A DNA stretch of 64,000 bases from Amphirosellinia nigrospora (taxonomy: Eukaryota > Ascomycota > Sordariomycetes > Xylariales > Xylariaceae). The stretch is from the NCBI GenBank assembly GCA_004123355.1, contig SCHM01000007.1:124001-188000 (forward strand), given 5' to 3'. The notes under the pieces are model-generated. The model was not told the DNA's origin. It worked only from the letters and a program-made list of their open reading frames with translations, and made no database searches. The translations under genes and the position numbers were made by a program. The first letter of the stretch is position 1. Each line of letters starts with the position of its first letter. Below are positions 11,572 to 21,610 of this stretch, piece after piece.

Positions 11572-11835
11572 AACAAGCATAACAGAAGCTGTTGATGGGA
11601 TGTATGTATAACTAATAAAGAAATAGACAGGGCTAATTTATCTAGGTTTCTGCTTGCGCAGCTTCATTTCGACTCCTTAAGTGACAAGTACACAATTAAC
11701 GAAATACGGGGAGCATTGAAGGAATGAAAGACTGGATCAGACCCTTACAACACTGCCTATAGCAATACCATGGAACGAATCGAGGACAACTTACTGGGCA
11801 GGTAAAGCGTGCTAAACAAGTCTTATCTTAGATAA

Positions 11836-12050
11836 TGTCACGTATATGTAGATACGATCTAGCATAGGAAGTGAACCAGTGCACTCTCCAGAGGGGCTCA
11901 AGTAAGGTGTATTCAGATGATCTAAAGTAGAAGTTCTATACACTTGGGATAAGTGTGTCAAGATCCTATATATAGTAAGTGATCACTCGGACTATAGTTA
12001 GGGTGAGCCCCAGTCCCTGGGGCTCACTATAGACCCACTTATCCGTGACA
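11836..12050 (-). repeat. 3' LTR of the Copia derivative (family 2)
   Basis: 215 bp with ends TGTCACG and CCGTGACA. The complement is almost identical, at the same 215-bp length, to the plus-oriented solo LTR at 16561-16775. The bases just inside (12051-12063, CACCCCCAGTTTT) are the complement of a polypurine tract, which orients the element to the minus strand. Confidence 0.85.
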
Positions 12051-12624
12051 CACCCCCAGTTTTGAGGCTATTCAGAGCCTCAAGGCTGTAGGTCAACCAT
12101 ATAACAAAAGCAATATTAGTGGTGTTTCCACTGGTCTACTGTAGCGTAGGCTCTAGGCATAGGTGCTGGCGTGAGTGTCCTAGGTGCCCTGGGAGCGTGC
12201 ACTCCGTAGTGCTCTGCTCCCCTGACTCGTACTGCCAGCTGTTAGGCGCCAGCGAGGGTCACGATGCTGCGTTTGTTTGCTCAATTGGCAGGTGGCAGGG
12301 CCGCAGGCTAGTGCCTGCGCAGAGTGCGCGCAGGTCTATATTGCCTGTTGTTTTTGAGCCCTCTCTGACTCTCTTTTCCTTCTTTTCCTTGGCCCGCGAT
12401 CACCCTGTTTTTGTAGGTGATATGGGACTAACCCGCCGCTCTTGGTGATATATACTGACGTGTGCTTGTGTATCAGCATAAAAACAATTACAAGATCCCC
12501 CTCGTAAGTAGATCCCTTTTCCAAGAGCGCGGCGCCGTTTTGGCGCCTGGGTTGATGGTTGAGAGCTGCCGATGGCTGTTTCTGTGAGCTAACCTTGAGT
12601 AGAACCAACACCACCACCACCACC
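12051..12624. other. Retroelement interior between LTR and host-like gene
   Basis: No convincing coding sequence. Contains the short hairpin GGCTATTCAGAGCC next to the LTR and ends in a CCA-repeat leader (12607-12624) directly before the ATG of the antisense gene. Confidence 0.4.
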
Positions 12625-13339
12625 ATGTCCGCCGCCGCCCCGCCGGCCCAAGCTCGCCTTCGGGCAACTCGTATGATCCCTGTTGCCTTCCTAAGCTACT
12701 AGGGGAGCTGCTGACGTGCGTTTAGCTTCTCTGCCATCGAGGCAGACATCGCCGCCGTCGCCAAGCGCGCTGCTGATGGCGACGGTGGTGATCCACCACC
12801 ACCTCCGGCCACGGCTCCGACGAGCCCGCGACGCCCCGTCGCCGCCGCCTCCGCCCAGATCGCGCCGGCCGTCGTGCCGTGCCGTGCGTCGCGTGCCTCG
12901 CCTCCGCGCTCGCGGGCAGCTCCTCGGGCGCCTGCTACGACGCGGCGCGCGGTTCGAGGTGCTACAAGTGTGCCTCCGAGCACACTTGTCGTGCCCTGTA
13001 AGTTTTAATATGAGCCGCTAAGAGCTTGCTGGGATATGCTGACATGATCGCGATGTAGCGAGCCGCACGTCGTGCCGTTGGCGGTGCGCCTGGTTGCTGC
13101 CCTCGAGGCGGCCGACGACGACGATGCTGCTGTAAGTTTGAGCTCTGCTGAGCGTTGGTTTGGTGCTCTCATGCTAATATAAACTGCCAGCGCAAGAGCG
13201 TCCGCGGCCTGCGCGCCGCCATCCGGGTCGTGCAGGCGATCCCGGTCGCCGAGTTCGCCGGCGCCTTCGCCTCCGCCCCCCCGGCCCCAACCGCGAGCAG
13301 ATCCGCGCCACCATCAGAGGTCTGATGGAGTTGTTGTAG
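12625..13339 (+). pseudogene. GC-rich, intron-containing host-like gene inside the Copia element, antisense to it
   Basis: Opens MSAAAPPAQARLRAT at 12625. Three canonical introns are visible on the plus strand: 12671-12725 (GTATGA...TTTAG), 12998-13058 (GTAAGT, GCTGAC, TAG) and 13132-13190 (GTAAGT, GCTAAT, CAG). Exons encode FSAIEADIAAVAKRAADGDG, a Cys-rich stretch (VPCVACLASALAG, GACYD, RCYKCASEHTC), EPHVVPLAVRLVAALEAADD, KSVRGLRAAIRVVQAI and REQIRATIRGLMELL, the last ending at 13339. At least three indels break the frame: one near the exon 1/2 join, a 5-bp CCGTG duplication near 12870-12885 and a C-run near 13274-13283. The Cys pattern resembles small fungal zinc-knuckle-like proteins; function unknown. 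GC content is far above that of its neighbours. Confidence 0.55.
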
Positions 13340-13450
13340 TTTGGTTTGGTGAGCGCAAGCTCGGCTGGGGCTTGGCCCCGTGATCCTTGAGATCACTTAG
13401 TTAATTTTTTGGGGCTTTGGCCATACAATGGAACAACCCTCGCGCGTCAA

Positions 13451-15612
13451 CTAGCTTGCCTGATCACCGTGAACTGCGTGATATGCATCCTGTAGATTGA
13501 TAAGCGCACGGAAATGCTCGAACTGTGCTCGCGGTAAGTTTTCAGTAAGCCCATCAGCTGGCATCTGATCCGTAGCTAAGTATGTGACTTTAAAGGAGCC
13601 CTTGCGGTGCTCCTGCTTGATCCACATGTTCTGTATATCTACGTGGCGCAGTCGAGTACTGATTCGCTCGTTCTCCCCTACAACTAGGCGGATCGCCTGG
13701 GTGTTATCTGAGTGGATCGTCCATTCCTGGTGGAGCTCCAGTTGTATATCCCTGAAGAGCCTTTTCAGTGCTATAGTCTCTACTCCTGCTAGGCCCATAA
13801 TGTTGATTTCGGCCTCAGTGGTTGAAGTGGATACTGTGCTCTGCCGAGTAGCCTTCCAGGGCGATCGCTCCACCAAACAGGGAGATGATATACCCGTGGG
13901 ATGATCTCCGTGTCTCCTTGTCATCACCGAACGAGGCGTCTCCTGATATAAGGAGTGCCTGGGCGCTCTGCTCCCACTGCCCGTAGGTGATACCCAGATA
14001 TCTTGTATGGTATAGGTATCTGATCACCTGATCAGCTGCAGCTAGGTGATCTGAGCTTGGATTGGTGAGGTATTTAGACAGTTGAGCAGCTGCAAAGGCT
14101 ACATCTGGCCGGATCATGATAGCGGTGTATAGGATAGACCCTACGCGCTCTTGAAATGCTTTGATCTGAGCCTTAGTTGCCTGCCCTAGGTACTTCTCTA
14201 GCTCCTTAAGTGGTAGGGGGATCACTGGGATCCAGCTATTGTCATTTAGCCCGTAGCGCTGTGCGATCTTCTCAATATACTGATCGTGGAGCAGCGTGAG
14301 CGTTCTGGCCTTGCGATCCCTGATCACCCTGATCCCTAAGAACCAGCATATGTCCCCTTGTTCCTTAAGTTCATATGCTCCCTTGATCCCTTCGATCACC
14401 TTCTGGCCCTCTGTCTGGTGCTCCTTGTGGTATAGCACTAAGAAGTCGTCTACGTAGAAAACCACATATACTTTGCGATCTTTCTGAGTAAAATAGACAG
14501 GGCTCCTCTGGTGATGGATCAGGCCAAGGCCCTTTAAGGTGCTCGAGAACTCATTGTACCACAGTAGCGGTGAGTCCCTTAGGCCATACAGCGCTCTTGT
14601 GAGCAGCGCTGCCATGTTCTCTTGCTTGAAGCCATCAGGTAACTCGCACGCCACAGGCGTCTCTTTCTCTCTGGAGGCGTTTAGGAACGCGCTAACCACA
14701 TCGAACTGCTTTATTTCCAAATCGAACTGCGCGGCTATAGCCATCATGATCCTAAACGTCTTAGCCGCGAGCGTGGCAGCGTAGGTTGACTGGAGCGTAT
14801 CTTGGAGATCTCTTCGGGCTACTAGACGTGCTTTGCACACGTCTAAATACCCTTCTTCGTCGAATTTGTACGCGAACACCCACTTCAGGGGTAACGGGTC
14901 GTATTTGGCTTCGTGGCGCGGTATAAGCTTCATTGCGTTGAGCCTTTGGAGGTTGGCGATCTCCTTGGAAGCGTTGTCTCTGAATCGATCTCCTAATGGG
15001 TGTTTAGCCAGATCCTTCCACATCTTCGGAGGAGGCTTGAGGAGATCGTTCCTATGGATTTTGGGCTGCTGGGGTGCAGCCCCAAGGCGTTCTGCCTTGC
15101 TTTGGTGCACTGCTGCTGCGATCACCGCATGCAGTGTCTTGTGCTCTCGGTCTCCTTTATATATTGCCTCTAGCTGATCAGGCATAAAGGTCAATAGAAA
15201 GTTAGACCAATTGTGATCATCGGGGATGGTGATCTCCTGATCCCCGTAGATCTGTTTGGTAAAGGCAGTGAAGATCGCGTCACTATCTCTACCTTCACCC
15301 CCGACTCCATAATCAGGGGGCTCTCCCCTGATCCTTCGACTAGATCTTGTCCCTTGTGTAGGGATCCTGTCAATCTCTAGGTCCTGAGCCGAGTACCCGC
15401 CTACCACTATACAGTCTTCAGCTGGGTCTTCTTGCGCGTCTTCGGTTGCCTCCGGATCCACTAAGTGCACTTCATGGGGAGATCGACGATCGTCGCTTGT
15501 TGGTTCAGCTGCGCCTGGGGTCGCTTCCGTTTTTACGGGATCACCCTCTGGCGCGGTAGCTGATCTAGGCTGTTCCTCCGCCCTGACGGGTTGCCATTCC
15601 GGGTTGTGACGG
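13451..15612 (-). pseudogene. Copia reverse transcriptase and RNase H, 5' truncated
   Basis: After a Gln/Pro/Asp-rich linker (RSSRRIRGEPPDYG) the reverse transcriptase follows: WVFAYKFDEEGYLDVCKARL, QFDVVSAFLNA, YGLRDSPLLWYN, the catalytic YVDDF, then CWFLGI and RPDVAFAAAQLSKYL. RNase H begins at SGDASFGDDKETRRS. One extra base in the GGG run at 13859-13861 shifts the frame, after which WKATRQSTVSTSTTEAE, SDNTQAIRL and HVDIQNMWIKQE complete RNase H. No integrase or gag is present. The open frame continues a further 70 codons upstream into antisense NLR sequence; that part is not retroviral. Confidence 0.9.
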
Positions 15613-16560
15613 ACAAAACGACGCCGTTGTCGCCATCTGGCTACAACGGTATATAGACTCCACTCCGCGACAGATAACCTGTGCAGAGAGACAGTTAACC
15701 AAACTAGAACTGCAGCACGCGCTTGGAGTAAAAATCGACGAACCAGCACTCGATGGGAACAATCTTCCATGCGTTGAAGACCTGGTCTCCCTATGTGCTG
15801 GACTAGTAACAATTGATGAAGAAAGTAGTATTATTCGACTAGTCCATTATACAACACAAGACTATTTCGCACAAACTCAAAGTAGATGGTTTCCGAACGC
15901 ACAGCTTTCTATTACGACAATCTGTACTACCTACCTTTCGTATCACAACTTTACGAGTGGATATTCCAAAACAGACAAGGAGTTTGAAGAGCGTCTTAGA
16001 TTGCACCCTTTCTACGACTACGCTGCTAATAATTGGGGACACCATGGCCGGAAGATGCCAGCACATCAGACTATTATTTCCTTTCTCCGGAAGTCAGCCG
16101 AAGTTGAAGCATCAAGTTAAGTTCTCGTAATTAAGAATGAATATAGATACAGGGATTGTAGTCAGAGGACGCCAAAGCAAACGACTGGGTTACACCTAGC
16201 AGCATTTTTCGGTTTGGACAAAGCTGTGGCAAGTCTACTTGAGGATTGCAACGCGGATGTGAGAGATAGCGACGGTCGGACGCCGCTCTCGTGGCGGCAC
16301 ATAATTATGCCTTGTTCGGAGGTTAGTTGTCTCGAGTTTTCTGGAACGGACACAATGCTGATAACGAGGCAATGCTGCAGCATCTTCCGTATGGAACCAC
16401 CACAAGCGACCTGCTTAGCCCCTCGGTCTACTCTAATCACCTTGGTGGAATACACTTCCGTGCCGGATGTCTAAGCAACTGTACTTGGTACTTTACACGT
16501 GCTGAGCATGATGCGGAGTATTGGATTCGGCCCGCCGACGCCCCTCCCCAAACCTCCTGC

Positions 16561-16775
16561 TGTCACGGATAAATGGGTCTATGGTGAGCCCCAGGGACTG
16601 GGGCTCGCCCTAACTATAGTCCGAGTGATCACTTACTATATATAGGATCTTGACACACTTATCCCAAGTGTATAGAACTTCTACTTTAGATCATCTGAAT
16701 ACACCTTACTTGAGCCCCTCTGGAGAGTGCACTGGTTCACTTCCTATGCTAGATCGTATCCACAAATACGTGACA
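16561..16775 (+). mobile_element. Solo LTR (family 2)
   Basis: 215 bp, TGTCACGG...ACGTGACA, flanked by CCTGC on both sides (16556-16560 and 16776-16780). It is the inverted twin of the Copia 3' LTR at 11836-12050 but a separate insertion, since its duplication differs. Removing it rejoins a small plus-strand frame reading LPKPPAQINQIALPKL to a stop near 16841. Confidence 0.9.
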
Positions 16776-17693
16776 CCTGCTCAGATCAATCAAATCGCTT
16801 TGCCTAAGCTGACAACTGAAGGCTCCTCATCCGGCGTATAACGGGGGCCGTGCCAGTGGCGTTCACAGCTTGGAGGGGAAAAGAAGTCGAATGAAACCTA
16901 GCTCACTTGTGAAAGAGGCATTCTGCCTCGCCCATGGTTGTCTGTGGTTCTAATCCAGCTCTTCTCCTTGGGCCCGGCCCAATGCGTTCAGGTGTTTGCC
17001 ACATCCAACTGTGATGAAGCGATGAGCCGTTTTAGCCTCGTTCCAATCTCCTTGGCTCGCCAAACGAGGAGCTATGGGCAGGCCGTGGCCACTTCACATG
17101 CAGGCATACGCACAGCGCTTTGTCTACGTCATCCAACCCTGACTATAGCTGCTTCTTCGTCGCCTGATCTAACCGCCAGGAGATAGCCCACACGCGCCTC
17201 ATCGTATAGACTGTGCTTGGCCACGGATCAGTGATACGATCGCGCCACCTTGGCTGTCCAAGAATCCGCCGAAGGGTACGTAGCCAGCTCCGCAGCTTCA
17301 AGCGGGGCCTACTAGAGCGGCTGCTCTCTGAGAGACTTGGTTGCGATACCAGCGGCCTCATCCTACTGTTGATAATGTGGAACTATACTAGGATTCGCTT
17401 GGACTTTGGCCCCGAACTCGACCCTTTGTGGATGAGGGCGCCCAGGTTTGATGGGTTACCTCCTGTCTAAGCCCTCGGGACTCTGGCATGATTTACGATA
17501 CCTGTGTTAACGCCTAACTCCTTAGATACGTTGGGCCAAGTTAGATCCTTGATATGACACACTCATTGATGCCGTAGTTATGCAGGGGGAAGGGGGCAAG
17601 ACTTCCTAGACTGTTCCATCTCTTGTCTTGTTCCCCCAAGGGCGGTTAGTAAAGATAAGCGCTGATACTATAGGAGTAGGCCCCCTAAAACCA
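16776..17693. other. No recognisable gene
   Basis: Several ORFs of 70-85 codons overlap on both strands (16938-17186, 17143-17361, 17213-17470) with no convincing motif. The first 65 bases continue the small frame interrupted by the solo LTR. Confidence 0.3.
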
Positions 17694-17722
17694 AATTCCG
17701 GGACCAAGTCGGTCCCGGAATT
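17694..17722. repeat. Perfect 12-bp inverted repeat
   Basis: AATTCCGGGACC, loop AAGTC, then GGTCCCGGAATT. It could be a protein-binding palindrome or hairpin; nothing around it assigns a role. Confidence 0.7.
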
Positions 17723-18013
17723 GCCGTTGCGTGTAGGGAATCTCTCTACGTACCTGGCCGACTTGTGGTTGTGTCCACTAGTCAAGTCAGATTTCATTGC
17801 AGAATATACGGCATTCTGTAGTAGTAGATCTTTTCAACAGGCCGTTCCGTTATCGGTTCGTAACACCGTTTAGTGAAAGCTATAGGGTATTATAAATGCG
17901 GCGCCCTAGTTCATATTTCTTTCATGTACAGACCCCTCGCCCTACGCCTTTTCGCAACTTATACATCACGACCTATTCTATCGTTATTCTTCCCCGACTT
18001 TATATCTTTTCAA

Positions 18014-18512
18014 ATGTCGAGCAACTCACTCAACCTTGCCTCTACTGATGGCAAACATTTTGATCTAGATATATTGAGGAAATCATACATCACCTTCTTT
18101 CTCAGGAGCTCAAGAGTGTCAAGCTAATCAACTCAACTTGGATCGACGTCCTACGAGCTACTGATGATCCTGGAATTGCCGGCCCCATCCTCCGACGTAT
18201 AGAGGATGACTGTGTGAAGTATGAGCACGTTATGAGCCAATCCGTCAACCAAATAGAATCGGTGATCCGTAGAGTTTCCTCTCGCATGCTACGCGATGCT
18301 GAGAATGCAAAAGACTCGGTACGCAACTATTCACTCTTGATTTGGCTTGTTCCCTAACACAAGCATAGGACATCTTTTCTGTAGGGGCTGTTTACTGTCC
18401 TTACGAAGGCACGGAAACCGAGCTTGTCCGACATGTCGTCAACGATGCTCCGATAGGGATACCTGTAGTACTACCGACTGCTGTCGTTCTCTTCGATCGG
18501 AGTGATGTATAG
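18014..18512 (+). pseudogene. Spliced hypothetical gene with one frameshift
   Basis: The ATG at 18014 gives MSSNSLNLASTDGKHFDLD. The protein-like reading then shifts by one frame near 18075, to EEIIHHLLSQELKSVKLI, WIDVLRATDDPGIAGPI and EDDCVKYEHVMSQSVNQIES. It reaches a canonical intron at 18319-18368 (donor GTACGC, branch CTAAC, acceptor TAG). The second exon reads DIFSVGAVYCPYEGTETELV and ends VVLFDRSDV with stop at 18512. Phases agree across the intron. About 165 residues, no recognised domain, helical in character. The frameshift may be a single-base indel. Confidence 0.45.
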
Positions 18513-19024
18513 GGTAGTGGAACAGCTTGCTTACAACTAGCTGGAACGTTTTAATGAGCCAGTGAACACGGCAATTTTAGGAAGCGTATAAATAAATAAA
18601 TATTCGCTCCTTAGGCTCTCGACTCATATAAATTGTTATATGTAAGGGATATGATCTAACTCGGTGTATTAGTAAAACGGGTATCTAAGGACAGACCTAT
18701 GCTTATACAGGGGCCCCGTATATTTACCATGTTACGCACGGGCCACAAGGCCATGGGTTTGACCTTGTGGCCCGTGCTCCAAGGAGGTAATTTAGTCTTG
18801 GCCACTCCAATCAGTTATCCATCTTCTCCATGCTTTAGATCTTCTTGCGAGGAAAAGTACAGCTGCGGCGAAAGGCGATAAACGGTACTCCACGTACTGT
18901 TGCAATGCCTATGGTGTAAGGACTCCTAGAACCAGGACAAGGAAACCTCTGGGCAGTCTTGAAGAAGCGTAGAAAAGAAGCGTAAAATAGCCAGCAGGGC
19001 CAGACGCAGGAAGAGGTTCAGGAC
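18513..19024. other. Left flank of the hAT element, with a 15-bp perfect hairpin
   Basis: No gene. A perfect inverted repeat lies at 18736-18777: GCACGGGCCACAAGG, 12-nt loop, CCTTGTGGCCCGTGC. The last 8 bases (19017-19024, TTCAGGAC) are the left copy of the hAT target duplication. Confidence 0.6.
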
Positions 19025-19200
19025 TAGGGTTCGGAAATGGGTACCCATGGGTACCCACGGAAAACCCATGGGTTTTTCTGGGTACCCAAAAAAACCCATG
19101 GGTTTTTTTTAATGGGTTAACCCATGTACTTTAACCCATGGGTTTTTTTGGGTACCCAGAAAAACCCATGGGTTTTTTTAAGTGGGTTTCACCCACGACT
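19025..19200. repeat. Left terminal and subterminal repeats of the hAT element
   Basis: The TIR is followed by a dense array of GGGTACCC and AACCCATGGGTT palindromes (four copies of the latter, the flanking T-runs varying). Similar ACCCATG/CATGGGT units fill the right end. Subterminal repeats of this kind are transposase-binding sites in other hAT elements. Confidence 0.85.
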
Positions 19201-19379
19201 AAAAGTAAAAATGTAAGCAGTATTAAGTTAGAAGCAAAGCTTATCTATGATTAACGTTAAAATTCATCGATTGATTGCTCATTATAGCTGTAATTACTGC
19301 GCAAGCATGTACTAATCTTTGTACTAATCCTGGGACAAATCCTAGCAATAAGTTAAGCAAATATATGCTTCGAACTCAT

Positions 19380-21180
19380 TTATTTTTTGCCCCGTGTTGC
19401 CCGTTGCTGCTGAACTTTTCGGTCTTCTCGCTTTCGAGCGAGTTCTAACCGAGCCTGTGCCTTTTGATCTTCTTCTGCAGCAGCTTCTGCAGCAATTTTT
19501 TTGTCCATCTCTACACGACCCTCAATAGACGCAACATTGTGAGTAGAGGAATGATCAAAGGTTGTAAGAGTGTCGATATTAAGATGTCGAGTCATTCGCA
19601 TGATAGCGAATACTAGATGAATGTCCTTGGGCATAAGCGTAACACGCTTAGCATGTATTGTTGCAAGATGCGCCGCTAAATAAGCGAATTAGTACATAGA
19701 TTAGTACAATATTAGTACAAAAACATACCAGATATGAGAGACACAATAGTGCTTTCAGAAGCTTCCATTAAAGCTGCAATAGCAGATTCTTGAATGCGGG
19801 CGTCAGGCATGTAGCTGTGCAAAATGTCTCTCACAATACGGACAAAAGGTGCTTTTTTGATTAATGGGACCAGATGTGAGTTGTTCTGGAGCCGCCAAAT
19901 TTCCCGCAAAGCTTTGTCTAAAACCAAATTAGTATAATAAACATAAAACATGCTATTCTTTAAATGCTAACTTTTTATAGCGCCAGGGGACCATTTTGGC
20001 TGGTCTTTGCCTGCTACTTTAAGCGCAGGCACACTCATAAAAACCCCAGTTTTCCTAACTGGTTTTCGAACTCTTCCTGTGCGTTGAGGTTTAAGAGCTG
20101 GGGGCTTGCGGGGATTTTTTGTTGGCCATGGAGGTTGTTTTTTGCTCGGGAGAGTACCTGCACCCGGTTTCATAGCATTCTTTGGCTTTTCAAGGGTCGT
20201 CTATATAGCAGAATTAGTACACCGATTAGTACATAGAAAATAAATTTAGGTATAGTTACCTGGGATCTTGGCGGTATATCGGATTTAGTAGGACGACCTC
20301 TTGCTGCAGCCCCCTTCTTTTGAGCACTAGGACTTTCTTCTGCAGCCTCCTTCTTTCCAGCACGAGGACCTGTTTTAGCAGGTGGCTATATAGCAGGATT
20401 AGTACATAGATTAGTACATGAATTATAAATTAAAGCATACTTACTGGTTTGCTTACTTGTGGCTTTTTTTTGCTACCAGGTCCTTTTGTTGGTTTAGGAG
20501 GAGGTTTATTTGTAGTGCTAGGACCTGCTTGTGCACTGGTAGTAACATTATTCACCGTTTCCGGCTTAGTGTCTGCTGTGGCTTCATCAAACATGTCGTC
20601 TAGAGCTGTTGCTACATTAACCCCTGGTATAATAGTAGGAATTGTACCTCCAAGTGGATTGGGAGGCTGTTGACTTGGTGGCAGACCCTTTTAAAAATAG
20701 ATTAGTACAACTATTAGTACAAAAAATAGTTAGCAAATAATAAATAAGTACATACTGTTGGCTCTGAAGAGTTAGATTTTCGAGCCTTCTTTTTAGTTGC
20801 TCTACTGCTTCTTCTCAGCGAGGTTTGGGGCGGTAGGGGTTCTTGGCGCTCTTGTTCGTAGGCTTCGGCTTGTTCCTCGAACTCCGCTGAATTTTGGAGT
20901 TGTTGCTCTATTGCTGCTGCTGCTTCTTCGTCATTCTTGCGCAGCGCTCGTAGTTCTTCCATACTTAATTCCTCGGGCTTAATATATGGCTTGGTCGACT
21001 TAATTATGTGATTAGTACATATATTAGTACATTTAGGCTATACTTACAGATTCCGGGTATTCCATTGCTTGCCCGTCCAGATTTATACCATCTGCCCCGC
21101 CATTTTGATGGCCGCGGGGCAACTGCATCGATTAGTACAATAATTAGTACAAATACACTTGGTTTTTTACTTACTGCCAT
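19380..21180 (-). CDS. Histone H3-fold protein A, transposon-borne, 468 aa, 8 exons
   Basis: Exons, in transcription order: 21180-21175, 21122-21048, 20998-20756, 20687-20445, 20385-20260, 20200-19972, 19917-19729, 19675-19380. All phases agree, giving 468 residues without a stop. Residues 1-307 are a low-complexity tail: acidic helical stretch MEELRALRKNDEEAAAAIEQ, then Lys/Pro/Ala-rich. The C-terminal third is an H3 fold: SPGAIKNKALREIWRLQ (alpha-N), PFVRIVRDI (alpha-1), DARIQESAIAALMEASES (L1/alpha-2), then LATIHAKRVTLMPKDI (L2/alpha-3). Positions equal to H3 His113 and Asp123 are kept; Cys110 is Thr. It ends in a roughly 60-residue basic/acidic coiled extension. The canonical K4/K9 tail is absent. 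It lies in the same orientation as the transposase, downstream of it. Exon 4 could end 12 nt earlier at an alternative donor. Confidence 0.88.
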
Positions 21181-21610
21181 TTTGGTTTGTGTAGTAGGGC
21201 GATTGATCTGTAACTAGCTGAAAACTTAATAATAGTTAGATTTAACCGAAAAAAGTGGAAGAATCAATTGAAATTGGGTATATAGCAAAAAGTCCGACGA
21301 AGATTTTGGGTATAGTGAGGAGTTAATACATACTGTGCAAAAGTGAAAAATAGTTGTAAAAGATTAGGAGCAGTACAGTGCGAAAAATATATGAGAGTTC
21401 TTTATATAGTAAAGTGGAGACCCACTTTTATTAAAAAAAGTGGACCCGTACCTTCCAAAAAAAAAAACGCTCTTTCCAAAAAAAAATTTTTTTGCTTTTT
21501 TGTGTTTTAGGATTAGTACACGATTAGTACATATATTTTTGCACAAACATTGTTTAGTTATAAGTTTTATTTGCGAGAACTTTAGGCATACTATATGCTA
21601 ATAACTAAGG
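21181..21610. other. Spacer between H3-like gene A and the transposase
   Basis: AT-rich, with A/T homopolymer runs (21450-21500) and one paired nonamer (about 21514). It presumably holds the promoter of H3-like gene A and the 3' end of the transposase transcript. No ORF. Confidence 0.5.

Larger units (their letters stand above)
11836..15672 (-). mobile_element. Deleted Copia retrotransposon carrying a host-like gene
   Basis: 3,837 bp inserted in the NLR gene with the 5-bp target duplication GATAA at 11831-11835 and 15673-15677. On the minus strand it has a full 3' LTR (11836-12050), a purine-rich tract before it (ACTGGGGGTG), an antisense host-like gene (12625-13339) and reverse transcriptase/RNase H (13451 to about 15610). 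The 5' end keeps only about 25 bp matching the LTR start (TGTCGCGGA, then GTGGAGTCTATA). Gag, protease, integrase and nearly all of the 5' LTR are absent. A clean duplication around a deleted element suggests it inserted already deleted or was trimmed later without touching its ends. Confidence 0.8.
10130..16440 (+). pseudogene. NLR-type receptor (PNP/UDP phosphorylase-like, NACHT, ankyrin), split by insertions
   Basis: Starts MACQPRTHNDYTVGWICALP, the usual opening of fungal PNP-NACHT receptors. The phosphorylase-like domain shows VGIGGGIPPKVRLGDVVVG and IEMEAAA, with one TAA stop after QWDLG (10505). At about 10985 the frame changes and jumps to NACHT sequence (SLKELHDWHKAKRTRPSLDE, Walker B FIIVDALDEC), so the linker and P-loop are deleted. 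A solo LTR interrupts at 11377-11571, after which EAVDGMY, DSLSDKYTINEIRGALKE and MERIEDNLLG follow. The Copia derivative (11836-15672) then splits KQVLS and its W-to-TAG codon from ITCAERQLTKLELQHAL. After it come VSLCAGLVTIDEESSIIRLV, HYTTQDYF and an ankyrin-like TTGLHLAAFFGLDKAV and DSDGRTPLSW. Such receptors act in fungal allorecognition; this copy is dead. Confidence 0.85.

Noticed and set aside
12699-13021. GC-rich Arg/Ala/Pro ORFs on both strands as separate genes
   Set aside because: They are frame shadows across exons of one spliced, frameshifted gene; the Cys-rich and helical motifs appear only in the spliced reading.
15613-15812. N-terminal 70 codons of the long Copia ORF
   Set aside because: Most of them overlap NLR coding sequence read antisense, beyond the GATAA target duplication, so they are not part of the retroelement protein.
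17143-17361. Basic 72-codon ORF as a recombinase or transposase fragment
   Set aside because: Arg-rich composition only; no catalytic or family motif, and competing frames are equally open.
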